The notes: a model not told the origin generated them from the sequence alone. DNA of 55,843 nt from Sphingomonas faeni (GCF_024273235.1 NZ_JANBVH010000031.1:1-55843); one strand, 5' to 3'; numbered from the stretch's first letter, positions 24,416-33,654 are shown. Translations and numbers: made by a program.

Positions 24416-25666
24416 ATGATCCTGTCCCGCTACGAACGGATGATAGCCCGTCGCTATCTGCTGCCGGGAAAGGGCGAGGCGTTCATCTTCCTCGTCGCCT
24501 CGATCAGCCTGGTCGCGGTGATGCTTGGCGTCGCCGCGCTCGTCATCGTGATGAGCGTGATGAACGGTTTCCGCGCGGAACTGTTCGACAAGATCGTCGG
24601 GCTCAACGGCCATGCGGTGGTGCAGGGTGTCGGCGGCAAGCTGCCCGACTGGCGCGAGATCGTCGCGCAGGCGCGCGCGACACCCGGCGTGACCAGCGCG
24701 GTGCCGCTGATCGAACAGCCGCTCGCCGCCACCTATAACGGGCGCGCCGAGGCGGTGCTGGTGCGCGGGATGCGCGTCGACGACATCCGCCGCAATTCGA
24801 CGATCCAGAACAAGGTCATCATGGGCTCGCTCCAGTCGATCACGCAAGGCAGCGGCCGGATCGCGATCGGCTCGCGGCTCGCCGAATCGCTCGGGGCGCA
24901 GGTCGGCTCCGACATCTCGCTCTTCAGTCCTCAAGGGCAGACGACGCCGTTCGGCACCGTCCCGCGGATCGTCAGCTACACCGTCGGCGCGATCTTCGAG
25001 ATCGGCGTCTATGATTACGACAAGGCCTATATCATCATGCCGATCGAGGACGCCCAGACGCTCCTCCTGATGGGCGACGCGGCGGGCATGGTCGAGCTGA
25101 AGACCGAGAATGCGGACAAGGTCGCCGAGATACTCAAGCCTCTTGCCGGCAAGATCGGCGGCAACGCGGTGATCGCCGACTGGCGGACGATGAACGCACA
25201 GCTGTTCGAGGCGCTCGCGGTCGAGCGCGTCGCGATGTTCACCGTGCTGTCGATCATCATCCTCGTCGCGGTGTTCAACATCCTGTCGTCGCTGATCATG
25301 CTCGTCCGCGCCAAGACCCGCGACATCGCGATCCTGCGCACCATGGGCGCGACGCGCGGCTCGATGATGCGGATCTTCATCGTCGTCGGCACCACCATCG
25401 GTGCGCTCGGCACGGTCGCGGGCCTCGTGCTCGGCTTCATCTTCCTGTTCTACCGGCAGGGTGTGGTGAACTTCGTCCAGCTCGTCACCGGCCAGAACCT
25501 GTGGGACCCCTCGATCCGCTATCTGACCGAACTCCCGTCGAAGACCGACCCCGTCGAGATCGTCGTGATCGCGCTGATGGCGCTGATCTTCAGCTTCCTC
25601 GCGACGCTCTATCCGGCCTGGAAAGCGGCGAGTACCGACCCCGTGCAGGTGCTGCGTTATGAATGA
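24416..25666 (+). CDS. lipoprotein-releasing ABC transporter permease, LolC/LolE family
   Basis: This inner-membrane permease extracts mature lipoproteins for transfer to LolA. Its 416 residues have one N-terminal membrane segment (FLVASISLVAVMLGVAALVIVMS), a large periplasmic domain, and three C-terminal segments including the LRTMGATRGSMMRIFI coupling region and a final SFLATLYPAWKAASTDPVQVLRYE. A single permease gene next to lolD is the rule in alphaproteobacteria, where one protein (sometimes called LolF) is thought to act as a homodimer. It overlaps lolD by 8 nt. Confidence 0.93.
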   Translation: MILSRYERMIARRYLLPGKGEAFIFLVASISLVAVMLGVAALVIVMSVMNGFRAELFDKIVGLNGHAVVQGVGGKLPDWREIVAQARATPGVTSAVPLIEQPLAATYNGRAEAVLVRGMRVDDIRRNSTIQNKVIMGSLQSITQGSGRIAIGSRLAESLGAQVGSDISLFSPQGQTTPFGTVPRIVSYTVGAIFEIGVYDYDKAYIIMPIEDAQTLLLMGDAAGMVELKTENADKVAEILKPLAGKIGGNAVIADWRTMNAQLFEALAVERVAMFTVLSIIILVAVFNILSSLIMLVRAKTRDIAILRTMGATRGSMMRIFIVVGTTIGALGTVAGLVLGFIFLFYRQGVVNFVQLVTGQNLWDPSIRYLTELPSKTDPVEIVVIALMALIFSFLATLYPAWKAASTDPVQVLRYE

Positions 25667-26372
25667 AGGCCTCAAAATCGACCGCCAGATCGAGAAGTTC
25701 GACGATTACGTCCTCCAGACCAGCGGACTGACCAAGAGCTTCACGCAGGGCGGCGCGACCATCGACGTGCTCCGCGGCGTCGACCTCGCGATCGCGCCCG
25801 GCGAGATCGTCGCGCTGCTCGGGCCGTCTGGCTCGGGCAAGTCGACGCTGTTGCAAGCCGTCGGGTTGCTCGAGGGCGGCTTCCAGGGATCGATCAGGAT
25901 CGCCGGCACCGAGGCGGCCAAGCTCAATGCGCATGAGCGCACCGTGGTGCGCCGCGACAGCCTGGGCTTCGTCTACCAGTTCCATCACCTGCTGCCCGAC
26001 TTCAACGCGACCGAGAACGTCGTCCTCCCGCAGCTCGTCCACGGCGCCACGCGCGCCGAGGCGGACCGCCGGGCGGCGGAATTGCTGACCCAGCTCGGTT
26101 TAGGCCACCGCCTGACGCATCGGCCCAGCCAGCTCTCCGGCGGCGAGCAGCAGCGCGTCGCGGTCGCCCGCGCGCTCGCCAACAAGCCTGCGCTCGTGCT
26201 GGCGGACGAGCCGACCGGCAACCTCGACGAACACACCGCCGACATCGTCTTCGCCGAGTTCATCCGGCTGGTCCGCGAACAGGGCACCGCAGCGGTCGTC
26301 GCGACGCATAACGAGCGGCTCGCGGCCCGGATGGACCGCGTGCTGCGGCTGCACGAGGGGCGGCTGGCGTGA
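25659..26372 (+). CDS. lolD: lipoprotein-releasing ABC transporter ATPase LolD
   Basis: This is the ATP-binding partner of the preceding permease; 237 residues. Walker A is GPSGSGKST, the LolD/MacB-type signature is QLSGGEQQRVAVARAL, and Walker B is LVLADEPTGNLDE. The FVYQFHHLLPDFNATENV segment is the Q-loop region typical of LolD. The start overlaps the permease stop by 8 nt, and the stop overlaps the following GNAT start by 4 nt. Confidence 0.95.
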   Translation: MNEGLKIDRQIEKFDDYVLQTSGLTKSFTQGGATIDVLRGVDLAIAPGEIVALLGPSGSGKSTLLQAVGLLEGGFQGSIRIAGTEAAKLNAHERTVVRRDSLGFVYQFHHLLPDFNATENVVLPQLVHGATRAEADRRAAELLTQLGLGHRLTHRPSQLSGGEQQRVAVARALANKPALVLADEPTGNLDEHTADIVFAEFIRLVREQGTAAVVATHNERLAARMDRVLRLHEGRLA

Positions 26373-26965
26373 CCTGGGGCGAGACGCCGACGCTCGTCGG
26401 GCGCCACGTCACGCTCCGCCCGCTGGTCGCCGACGACATGGACGCGCTGGTCGCCGCGGCGTCGGCGGACAAGCTCTGGGACACATTCTACGCCAACGTC
26501 GCGATGATGAAGGCGCCCGACCGCTGGCTCGCCGCGGCGTTGCGCGAGCAGGACTTCGGGCGTGCTCGTCTGTTCGCAGTGGTGGCCGGCGGGATCGTTG
26601 TTGGAACGACTCGCTTCATGCGCATGAACGCGGCGAACAAGCGGCTCGAAATCGGCGGCACCTTCTACGCCAAGTCCGTGCAACGCACCGGCGTCAACAC
26701 CGAAGCCAAACTCATGCTGCTGACTCACGCGTTCGACGCCCTCGGCTGCGAATGCGTCCAGATTCGCACCGATTCGCTCAACAAGAAATCGCAAGCCGCG
26801 ATCGAACGCCTCGGCGCAAAGCGCGACGGCCTGCTTCGCGGACATCAGGTGATGGCCGACGGCCGCTTGCGCGACACGGTCGTCTACAGCATCCTTCGCC
26901 ACGAATGGCCGGGCGTGCGTCAGAACCTGACGTATCTGCTCGCCCGCAACGAGGACCGCCCATGA
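26369..26965 (+). CDS. GNAT-family N-acetyltransferase (RimJ/RimL type)
   Basis: This 198-residue protein begins TLVGRHVTLRPLVADDMDALV, the usual start of RimJ/RimL-like acetyltransferases. It continues with GTTRFMRMN, the acetyl-CoA region around LMLLTHAFDALGCECVQIRTDSLNKKSQAAIERLGAK, and RDTVVYSILRHEW near the end. The substrate, perhaps an N-terminus or small molecule, is unknown. The GTG start overlaps lolD and the stop overlaps the glutathione peroxidase start. Confidence 0.88.
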   Translation: MTWGETPTLVGRHVTLRPLVADDMDALVAAASADKLWDTFYANVAMMKAPDRWLAAALREQDFGRARLFAVVAGGIVVGTTRFMRMNAANKRLEIGGTFYAKSVQRTGVNTEAKLMLLTHAFDALGCECVQIRTDSLNKKSQAAIERLGAKRDGLLRGHQVMADGRLRDTVVYSILRHEWPGVRQNLTYLLARNEDRP

Positions 26966-27441
26966 CCGCGATCACCGACTTCACCGTGAAGACCGCCGAC
27001 GGCAGCGCGGCGTCGCTCGACCCCTATCGCGGCAAGGTGCTGTTGATCGTCAACACTGCGTCCAAATGCGGCTTCACCCCGCAGTACGAGGGGTTGGAGG
27101 CGCTGCACCGGGACTATGCCGATCGAGGGTTCGAGGTGCTGGCGTTTCCCTGCAACCAGTTCGGCGCGCAGGAGCCTGGGGATGCCGCGGAAATCGCGAA
27201 TTTCTGCACGCTGACGTACGACGTGACGTTCCCGGTCTTCGCGAAGATCGACGTCAACGGGGCAGGGGCGGACCCGCTGTTCGAGCGCCTGAAGTCGGAC
27301 GCACCGGGCGTGCTGGGGTCGAAGGCGATCAAGTGGAACTTCACCAAGTTCCTGGTCGGGCGCGATGGGGCTGTTGTGGATCGCTACGCGCCGACGACCA
27401 AGCCCGAGGACATCCGCAAGGATATCGAGAAGCTGCTGTAA
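26962..27441 (+). CDS. glutathione peroxidase family protein
   Basis: This 159-residue thiol peroxidase has the family's active-site set: NTASKCGFTPQYEGLE with the peroxidatic Cys36, FPCNQFGAQEPG with the Gln, and IKWNFTKFLVGRDG with the Trp and Asn. It uses Cys rather than selenocysteine. Bacterial members often use thioredoxin in place of glutathione. The ATG overlaps the GNAT stop, so it ends the lolC/E-lolD-GNAT-gpx operon; a run of palindromic repeats follows. Confidence 0.93.
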   Translation: MTAITDFTVKTADGSAASLDPYRGKVLLIVNTASKCGFTPQYEGLEALHRDYADRGFEVLAFPCNQFGAQEPGDAAEIANFCTLTYDVTFPVFAKIDVNGAGADPLFERLKSDAPGVLGSKAIKWNFTKFLVGRDGAVVDRYAPTTKPEDIRKDIEKLL

Positions 27442-27480
27442 CCCTGACGCCGTATTAGTCGCTGCCCCCTTCCAAAATAT

Positions 27481-27585
27481 ACCACCCCGGCGAAGGCCGG
27501 GCCCAATTGGAAAGGTCGCAATAACGTATCGCGGACTTCAGTTATCAACGTCCCCCAATTGGGCCCCGGCCTCCGCCGGGGTGGT
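27481..27585. repeat. palindromic intergenic repeat, ACCACCCCGGCGAAGG family
   Basis: The ends ACCACCCCGGCGAAGGCCGGG and CCGGCCTCCGCCGGGGTGGT are reverse complements with few changes, and the inner CCCAATTGG arms pair as well. A second copy lies at 37486-37591. Confidence 0.85.
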
Positions 27586-27625
27586 GCAGCTTTGGGGACG
27601 GCGGGGAAATTCAAAAAGTAAGCTT

Positions 27626-27678
27626 GTTCCCCCGCGAAGGCGGGGGCCCAGACTGGACTCCCGCCTTCGCGGGAGAAC
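27626..27678. repeat. palindromic intergenic repeat, GTTCCCCCGCGAAGGCGGG family
   Basis: A 53-bp hairpin: left arm GTTCCCCCGCGAAGGCGGGG, centre CCCAGACTGG, right arm CCCGCCTTCGCGGGAGAAC. The same family appears at 30871 (inside dnaE), 34129, 35013, 37616 and 47799. It lies between two convergent genes. Confidence 0.88.
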
Positions 27679-27689
27679 ACACTAGCAGG

Positions 27690-28277
27690 TCACACCGAAA
27701 ACGCCGCCGCGCCCTTCTTGTGCGCCAGCGCCGAAGCAACCGAAGCCACCCCGCCAAACAAAAAGCTGATCCCCAACACATACCCCGGCAACGTCATTGC
27801 CGACCAAGGCAGCGTCGCCAGCACGATCACCGCCAGCACGATGTTCACCACCCCCAGCGCGATCATCAGCCCCTTGCCGCGCCGAAACCGCGACCCGAGC
27901 CCGATCTCCAACACCCCACGAACCCCAAGCCAAACCGCAATCAGCAACGTCAGCGAGATCGCGCCCGTCGCCGGCTCGAACGCCATGATCAGGCCGATCA
28001 CCAGCGACACCAGCCCGAACCCGATCGCATAGCCGCGCCCCTCATGTCCCTTGCCGGCAAACCCCGACACGATCGACACGATCCCGGCCGCAATGAGAAA
28101 CGCCCCGATCACCAGCGTCGCGGCATAGGTCGCGGAAAACGGCGACGCGAACGCCATGATTCCGAGCACGGCCGACAGCACGCCATAGGCCAGGATCCAA
28201 CCCCAGCCGGCCCCCGCGCGAGGCGTTCCCGCAGCGGTGGTTTCGGTATCGGCAAAGTGTCCGCGTGGATCGGTCAT
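27690..28277 (-). CDS. HdeD-family membrane protein (DUF308)
   Basis: This 195-residue inner-membrane protein has a short polar N-terminus and six hydrophobic segments in three similar pairs, each with the AYGVLSAVLGIMAF or GFGLVSLVIGLIMAF type of motif (glycine-rich helix, then AFEP or ASPF). This is the DUF308/HdeD pattern linked to acid resistance in E. coli; the biochemical role is unknown. ATG at 28277 (MTDPRGHF) is preferred to an upstream in-frame ATG at 28307. It is convergent with glutathione peroxidase and divergent from dnaE. Confidence 0.85.
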   Translation of the reverse strand: MTDPRGHFADTETTAAGTPRAGAGWGWILAYGVLSAVLGIMAFASPFSATYAATLVIGAFLIAAGIVSIVSGFAGKGHEGRGYAIGFGLVSLVIGLIMAFEPATGAISLTLLIAVWLGVRGVLEIGLGSRFRRGKGLMIALGVVNIVLAVIVLATLPWSAMTLPGYVLGISFLFGGVASVASALAHKKGAAAFSV

Positions 28278-28383
28278 AAAAGATGCTCCCAGAAGTCTCC
28301 GCCGCAACGGCTCGTCGTGTCCACGGTTCCGATCGGACTCAACGGCGCTGGTCGAATCACGCCGCAGCGCCTACCTCTGGTCG

Positions 28384-31300
28384 ATGCATTCCGGTTACGT
28401 CCCCCTTCGCGTTTTCTCCTGCTACACCATGCTCGACGGCGCCATCGATCCCAAGGCGATCGCCAAGCAGGCGCGCGCGCTGGGCTTCCCCGCCGCCGCG
28501 CTGACCGATCGCAACGGGCTGTACGCCGCGATGGCCTATTCGGACGCCGCCAAGAAGGATGGCGTCCAGCCGATCATCGGCGTCATGCTCGGCGTCGGCC
28601 GCCCCGACATGCCCGATGGCATCGCGACGCAGTTCGACTGGCTCGCGCTCTACGCGCAGAACATGACGGGTTACGACAACCTCTGCGCGCTCGTCTCGAT
28701 GGCGCATCTCGACCGCCCGATCGAGATGCCCGCGCATGTCGACTTCGCCGCGCTCGAACGTCACACCGACGGCCTGATCGCCCTGACCGCAGGCGGCGAG
28801 GGCGGCCTCGCCCGGCTGTTCGCGGAAGGCCAGCCCGACCGCGCCCGCGCGTATCTCGATCGCCTGCAAGGCCTGTTCGGCGACCGCCTCTACATAGAAC
28901 TCGCCCGCCGCGGCGACGCGACCGAGATGGCGGCCGAGAACGACCTCATCGACATCGCCTATGAGCGCAATCTGCCGCTGGTCGCGACCAACCCGTGCTG
29001 CTTCACCGAGAGCGCGTTCGGCGACGCGCACGACGCCATGCTCTGCATCGCGCACTCGACCTATGTCGAGACCGAGGACCGCATCCGCAGCTGCCCCGAG
29101 GCCTGGATGAAGCCCGCGCCGATGATGCACGAGATGTTCGCCGACCTGCCCGAGGCGATCGCCAACACGCTCGTCGTCGCACAGCGCTGCGCGGTCATGG
29201 CGCCCTACCGCAAGCCGATCCTCCCCAGCCTCGCCGGCGATATCGAGGGCGAGGCGAAGCTGCTCCGCGACGACGCCGAAGCTGGCCTCGAGAAGCGTCT
29301 CGCCCGCATCACCGAACTCCACGGCGAAGGCGAGGACGGCTGGCGCGACGTCTACCGCAAGCGGCTCGCGTTCGAGGTCGACGTGATCGTCCAGATGGGC
29401 TTCCCCGGCTATTTCCTGATCGTCGCCGACTTCATCAAATGGGCGAAGGACCATGACATTCCGGTCGGCCCGGGCCGTGGCTCGGGCGCCGGCTCGGTGG
29501 TCGCCTGGTCGCTGACGATCACCGATCTCGACCCGATCAAGCTGGGCCTGCTGTTCGAGCGCTTCCTCAACCCGGAACGCGTGTCGATGCCCGATTTCGA
29601 CATCGATTTCTGCGAAACCCGCCGCGGCGAGGTGATCCGCTACGTCCAGGAGAAATACGGCCGCGATCAGGTCGCGCAGATCATCACCTTCGGGAAGCTG
29701 AAGGCGCGCGCGGTGCTCAAGGACACCGGCCGCGTGCTCCAGATGAGCTACGGCCAGATCGACCGCCTCGCGAAACTCGTCCCCAACCACCCGACCGACC
29801 CCTGGACGCTGGAGCGCGCGCTGAACGGCGTCGGCGAACTGGCGAAGGAATACGCCAACGACAATGGCGTGCGGAAGCTGCTCGATCTGGCGATGAAGCT
29901 GGAGGGCCTGCCGCGCCACTCGTCGACGCACGCCGCCGGCGTGGTGATCGGCGACCGGCCCCTGGCCCAGCTCGTGCCCCTGTACCGCGATCCGCGCTCC
30001 GACATGCCCGTCACGCAGTTCGACATGAAATATGTCGAGGGCGCGGGGCTCGTGAAGTTCGACTTTCTCGGGCTCAAGACTTTGTCGGTGCTCCAGAAGG
30101 CGGTGCAGCTGCTCGCCAAGCGCGGCATCGTCGTCGATCTCGACGCGCTCGAATGGGACGATGCCGGCGTCTACGCGCTCCTGCAAAAGGGCGACACGGT
30201 CGGCGTGTTCCAGCTCGAATCGGAGGGCATGCGCCGCACGCTGTCCGCGGTGCGCCCGTCCAATTTCGGCGACATCATCGCACTCGTGTCGCTGTATCGA
30301 CCGGGCCCGATGGACAACATCCCGTCGTTCGGCCGCCGCAAGAACGGCACCGAGGCGATCGACTACCCACACCCGTTGCTCGAACCGATCTTGTCCGAGA
30401 CCTACGGCATCTTCGTCTACCAGGAGCAGGTCATGCAGGCCGCGCAGGTCCTCGCCGGCTTCTCGCTCGGTGGCGCCGATCTGCTGCGCCGCGCGATGGG
30501 CAAGAAGGTGAAGGCCGAGATGGACGCGCAGCGCGCGGGCTTCGTCGAGGGCTGTCTGAGCGTCAACGGCATCAAGAAGGCCGAGGCGAACGCGCTGTTC
30601 GACTTGATCGACAAGTTCGCCGGCTATGGTTTCAACAAGAGCCACGCCGCGGCCTATGCGCTGCTCGCCTACCAGACCGCTTGGCTGAAGGCGCATTACC
30701 CGCACGAATTCTTCGCCGCCTCGATGTGCTACGACCTGCACCAGACCGACAAGCTGGCGATCTTCACCGACGACATGCGCCGCTTGGGGATCACCGCGCT
30801 ACCGCCCTGCATCAACGCAAGCCAGGCCGAGTTCGACGTCGAGGTACTGCCCGACACCCCGGAAGTAGAATGTTCACCCGCGAAGGCGGGTGCCCAGTCT
30901 GGGTCCCCGCCTTCGCGGGGAAACAATCTCGCCGTCCGCTACGCCCTCGGCGCGCTCAAGTCAGTAGGCGAAGGCGCGATGGAAAAGCTCATCGTCGAGC
31001 GCGTCCAGAACGGCCCGTTCGCCGGCCTCGACGATCTCGCCAAGCGCGTCGACCCGCGCCTGCTCAACAAGCGCCAGCTCGAAACGCTCGCCGCCGCCGG
31101 CGCCTTCGACTCGTTCGAGCCCAACCGCGCCGGCATCCACGCCACCGCCGAGACGATCCTAGCGATCGCCGCGCGCACGCACGAACAGAAGACCAGCGGG
31201 CAGGGCGGCCTGTTCGGCGACGCAGAGCCCGCCGGCGACGCGATCAAGCTCCCCCCCTCGGTGCGCTGGACGCTCAGCCAGCGCATGGATCAGGAGAAGG

Positions 31301-31941
31301 AGGCGTTCGGCTTCTATTTCTCCGCGCACCCGGTCGATCGCCACCGCCACATCGCCAACAGCCACGGCGCCCGCGCCTACACCGCGCTGTCGGAACTCAA
31401 CATCCCCGACGACGGCAGCCGCGCCGGCGCGACGATGGCGGTGCTGGTCGAGGACGCGCGCTACCGAACCTCGGCACGCGGCAAGCGCTTCATGATGGCG
31501 CAATGCTCCGACGCCAGCGGCCAGTTCATGGCGACCTGCTTCGACGAACAGGTCTCGCGCGATCTCGAAGAGGCGGCGAAGGCCGGCGGCTGCGGCCTGA
31601 TCACCGTCGAACTCGACCGCAAGCCCGGCGAGGACACGCCGCGCGTCAGCATCAAGCGTATCCAGCCGTTCGAAGGCCTCGCCAACCTCGCCCGCTTCCA
31701 GGTGGTCGTGACGATCTCCGACATGGCCGCGTTCGCCGGTCTGGCCTCGCTGCTCGCTGAGCATCGCGGCGCCCGCGGCGAGGTGCGAGTCCGTGCGCAA
31801 CTCCCAGACGGCGAGGTCTGCATCCTGCTCGGCCGCGACTTCCTGCTCGACGGAGAGCTTGTCGAGCACATCGAGTCGTTGCACGGTGTCGCCAAGGTGG
31901 AGATGAAGACCTCGGAAACGAGGCTCGCTCTGGTCGGATAA
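28384..31941 (+). CDS. dnaE: DNA polymerase III alpha subunit with a repeat-encoded insertion
   Basis: This is the replicative polymerase; 1185 residues, normal for DnaE. The N-terminal PHP domain starts RVFSCYTMLDGAID, lacking the metal-binding His motif, so it is probably inactive as an exonuclease. The palm carries GPGRGSGAGSVVAWSL and MPDFDIDFCE with the catalytic Asp; later come LYRPGPMDNIP, the fingers with GYGFNKSHAAAYALLAYQTAWLKAHYP, and a candidate clamp-binding QGGLF near residue 940. About residues 830-848 are encoded by a palindromic repeat (CSPAKAGAQSGSPPSRGN) just before the conserved RYALGALKSVGEGAM motif. The ATG at 28384 fits the family start. Confidence 0.96.
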   Translation: MHSGYVPLRVFSCYTMLDGAIDPKAIAKQARALGFPAAALTDRNGLYAAMAYSDAAKKDGVQPIIGVMLGVGRPDMPDGIATQFDWLALYAQNMTGYDNLCALVSMAHLDRPIEMPAHVDFAALERHTDGLIALTAGGEGGLARLFAEGQPDRARAYLDRLQGLFGDRLYIELARRGDATEMAAENDLIDIAYERNLPLVATNPCCFTESAFGDAHDAMLCIAHSTYVETEDRIRSCPEAWMKPAPMMHEMFADLPEAIANTLVVAQRCAVMAPYRKPILPSLAGDIEGEAKLLRDDAEAGLEKRLARITELHGEGEDGWRDVYRKRLAFEVDVIVQMGFPGYFLIVADFIKWAKDHDIPVGPGRGSGAGSVVAWSLTITDLDPIKLGLLFERFLNPERVSMPDFDIDFCETRRGEVIRYVQEKYGRDQVAQIITFGKLKARAVLKDTGRVLQMSYGQIDRLAKLVPNHPTDPWTLERALNGVGELAKEYANDNGVRKLLDLAMKLEGLPRHSSTHAAGVVIGDRPLAQLVPLYRDPRSDMPVTQFDMKYVEGAGLVKFDFLGLKTLSVLQKAVQLLAKRGIVVDLDALEWDDAGVYALLQKGDTVGVFQLESEGMRRTLSAVRPSNFGDIIALVSLYRPGPMDNIPSFGRRKNGTEAIDYPHPLLEPILSETYGIFVYQEQVMQAAQVLAGFSLGGADLLRRAMGKKVKAEMDAQRAGFVEGCLSVNGIKKAEANALFDLIDKFAGYGFNKSHAAAYALLAYQTAWLKAHYPHEFFAASMCYDLHQTDKLAIFTDDMRRLGITALPPCINASQAEFDVEVLPDTPEVECSPAKAGAQSGSPPSRGNNLAVRYALGALKSVGEGAMEKLIVERVQNGPFAGLDDLAKRVDPRLLNKRQLETLAAAGAFDSFEPNRAGIHATAETILAIAARTHEQKTSGQGGLFGDAEPAGDAIKLPPSVRWTLSQRMDQEKEAFGFYFSAHPVDRHRHIANSHGARAYTALSELNIPDDGSRAGATMAVLVEDARYRTSARGKRFMMAQCSDASGQFMATCFDEQVSRDLEEAAKAGGCGLITVELDRKPGEDTPRVSIKRIQPFEGLANLARFQVVVTISDMAAFAGLASLLAEHRGARGEVRVRAQLPDGEVCILLGRDFLLDGELVEHIESLHGVAKVEMKTSETRLALVG
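30871..30925. repeat. palindromic repeat inserted in frame in dnaE
   Basis: A 55-bp hairpin runs from TGTTCACCCGCGAAGGCGGG to CCCCGCCTTCGCGGGGAAACA, with CCCAG/CTGGG in the centre. It is the same family as the intergenic copies at 27626, 34129 and 37616. The reading frame of the polymerase gene stays open through it, adding about 18-19 residues at a point where family members normally have a short loop. Confidence 0.92.
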
Positions 31942-31959
31942 CAGCTTGGGAGAGCGCAA

Positions 31960-33552
31960 ATGTTGGGTGGAATGCAGGATTTCGAGCTTCGTGTTCCCCG
32001 CCTGATAGATCACGCGGCACGCGAACACGGCGCGCGGGAACTCGTCAGCTACTGGGCCGACGGTCGCGAGACGCGGACGAACTGGTCCGGCATTGCGCGC
32101 GACGCCCGCAAACTCGCCCAGGCGCTCGAAAAGCTCGGCGTCGCGCCCGGCGACCGGGTCGCGACGCTGGCGATGAACCACGCGCACCACCTCGTCGCCT
32201 GGTACGGCACGATCGGCATGGGCGGCGTGATCCACACGATCAACCCGCGCCTGTTCGACGAACAGCTCGTCTACATCGCCAACCACGCCGAAGACCGCGT
32301 GATGCTATACGACAAGGCGTTCTCGGCCATAGTCGATCGCCTCCGCGGCCAGTGGACCTGCATCCGCCACTACATCTGCTTCGACGATCTGGGACCCGAC
32401 GGTTTCCAGGCGCTACTCGACGCGGAGGACGGCGACTACGCGTGGGTCGAAGGTCCCGAGCGCGACCCGTGCATGCTCTGCTACACCAGCGGCACCACCG
32501 GCAATCCGAAGGGCGTCCTCTACACGCACCGCTCGACGATGATCCACGCGATGGCCGAGGTCGCGCCGTGGGTGTTCGATCTGTCCCCCAACGCGGTCGT
32601 GCTGCCGGTCGTGCCGATGTTCCACGCCGCCGCCTGGGGCCTGCCGTTCGCCTGCGCGCTGTCGGGTGCGAAGGTCGTCTATTCCGCGGTCAACGATCCC
32701 GCCGTGCTGTGCCGCCTGATGAACGAGGAGAAGGTCACGCATTCCGCCGGCGTGCCGACCGTCTGGCTGGCGATGTTCGGTCACATGGACGCCTCCGGCG
32801 ACGCGCCCCGCCACCTGAAGCAGGTGACGATCGGCGGCTCGGCGGCCCCCCGCGCGATGATCGAGCGGATCATGGGCATGGGCGCCACGGTGAAACATCT
32901 CTGGGGCATGACCGAAACCTCGCCGATCGGCACCGCCGGCTTCGCCCCGCCGCATTGGGACGACATGACACACGAGGACAAGCTGGACCTCGTCTGCAAG
33001 CAGGGCAGCGTTCCCTTCGGCATCGAACTCCGCATCATCGACGACGAGGGCGTGGTCCTCCCCCGTGACGGCTCGATCGCCGGCCGGTTGCAGGTGAGGG
33101 GCCCGTGGGTCGTCCAACGCTATTTCGGCGCCGACGAGGACGCGGTCGACGCGGAGAGCTGGTTCGACACCGGCGACGTCGCGATGCTCCACGCGGACGG
33201 CACGATGCAGATCACCGACCGCTCGAAGGACGTCATCAAGTCCGGCGGCGAATGGATCAGCTCGGTCGACCTGGAGAACGCCGCGGTCGGCTGCCCGGGG
33301 GTGGCAGAGGCAGCGGCAATCGGCGTGCATCATCCCAAATGGGACGAGCGCCCGCTGCTGCTGGTCGTCCGCAAGCCCGGCAGCGACGTCGGTGAAGCCG
33401 CAATCCGCGAGCACCTTTCGAAGCACGTCGCCAAATGGTGGCTCCCCGACGCGATCGTCTTCGTCGAAGACCTGCCCCACACCGCTACCGGCAAGCTCCT
33501 GAAGACCGCCCTGCGCGAACGCTTCAAGGACTTCGAACTAGCCGCCGCCTGA
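31960..33552 (+). CDS. AMP-forming fatty-acyl/short-chain acyl-CoA ligase
   Basis: This 530-residue member of the ANL superfamily makes an acyl-CoA from a carboxylic acid, ATP and CoA. Motifs include MLCYTSGTTGNPKGVLYTHRS (ATP loop), HLWGMTETSPIGT, WFDTGDVAMLHADGTMQITDRSKDVIKSGGEWIS, and the C-terminal catalytic Lys in LPHTATGKLLKTALRE. It resembles the medium-chain AlkK and methylmercaptopropionate (DmdB) branch, but the substrate cannot be fixed. ATG at 31960 has GGAGAG upstream; ATG at 31972 is an alternative. It stands alone 18 nt after dnaE. Confidence 0.9.
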   Translation: MLGGMQDFELRVPRLIDHAAREHGARELVSYWADGRETRTNWSGIARDARKLAQALEKLGVAPGDRVATLAMNHAHHLVAWYGTIGMGGVIHTINPRLFDEQLVYIANHAEDRVMLYDKAFSAIVDRLRGQWTCIRHYICFDDLGPDGFQALLDAEDGDYAWVEGPERDPCMLCYTSGTTGNPKGVLYTHRSTMIHAMAEVAPWVFDLSPNAVVLPVVPMFHAAAWGLPFACALSGAKVVYSAVNDPAVLCRLMNEEKVTHSAGVPTVWLAMFGHMDASGDAPRHLKQVTIGGSAAPRAMIERIMGMGATVKHLWGMTETSPIGTAGFAPPHWDDMTHEDKLDLVCKQGSVPFGIELRIIDDEGVVLPRDGSIAGRLQVRGPWVVQRYFGADEDAVDAESWFDTGDVAMLHADGTMQITDRSKDVIKSGGEWISSVDLENAAVGCPGVAEAAAIGVHHPKWDERPLLLVVRKPGSDVGEAAIREHLSKHVAKWWLPDAIVFVEDLPHTATGKLLKTALRERFKDFELAAA

Positions 33553-33580
33553 AAGGGATAGCCACGCGCTGTCCGCCTCA

Positions 33581-33652
33581 CGTCCCCGCCCCTGAAAAGG
33601 GGCACGCGCCGCCCAACGTCCCCGCCCCTGAAAAGGGGCACGCGCCGCCCAA
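33581..33652. repeat. two tandem identical 36-bp units
   Basis: The unit starts CGTCCCCGCCCCTGAAAAGG and ends CACGCGCCGCCCAA. It occurs twice with no change, at 33581-33616 and 33617-33652. Each unit contains the small hairpin CCCCTGAAAAGGGG. The array runs straight into the next palindromic repeat. Confidence 0.92.
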
Positions 33653-33654
33653 CT

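Noticed and set aside
28384..28500. Loss of the PHP metal motif in DnaE as damage
   Set aside because: Many DnaE PHP domains are inactive where a separate proofreading exonuclease is used; the rest of the protein is intact.
27690..28964. Long plus-strand frame across the HdeD gene and dnaE start
   Set aside because: It is antisense to the membrane protein and out of frame with dnaE, and its translation is Arg/Pro/His-rich without domains.
28357..30741. A 794-residue minus-strand frame antisense to dnaE
   Set aside because: Same shadow effect; composition is Arg/Val/His/Glu-rich without domains, and the polymerase motifs are all on the plus strand.
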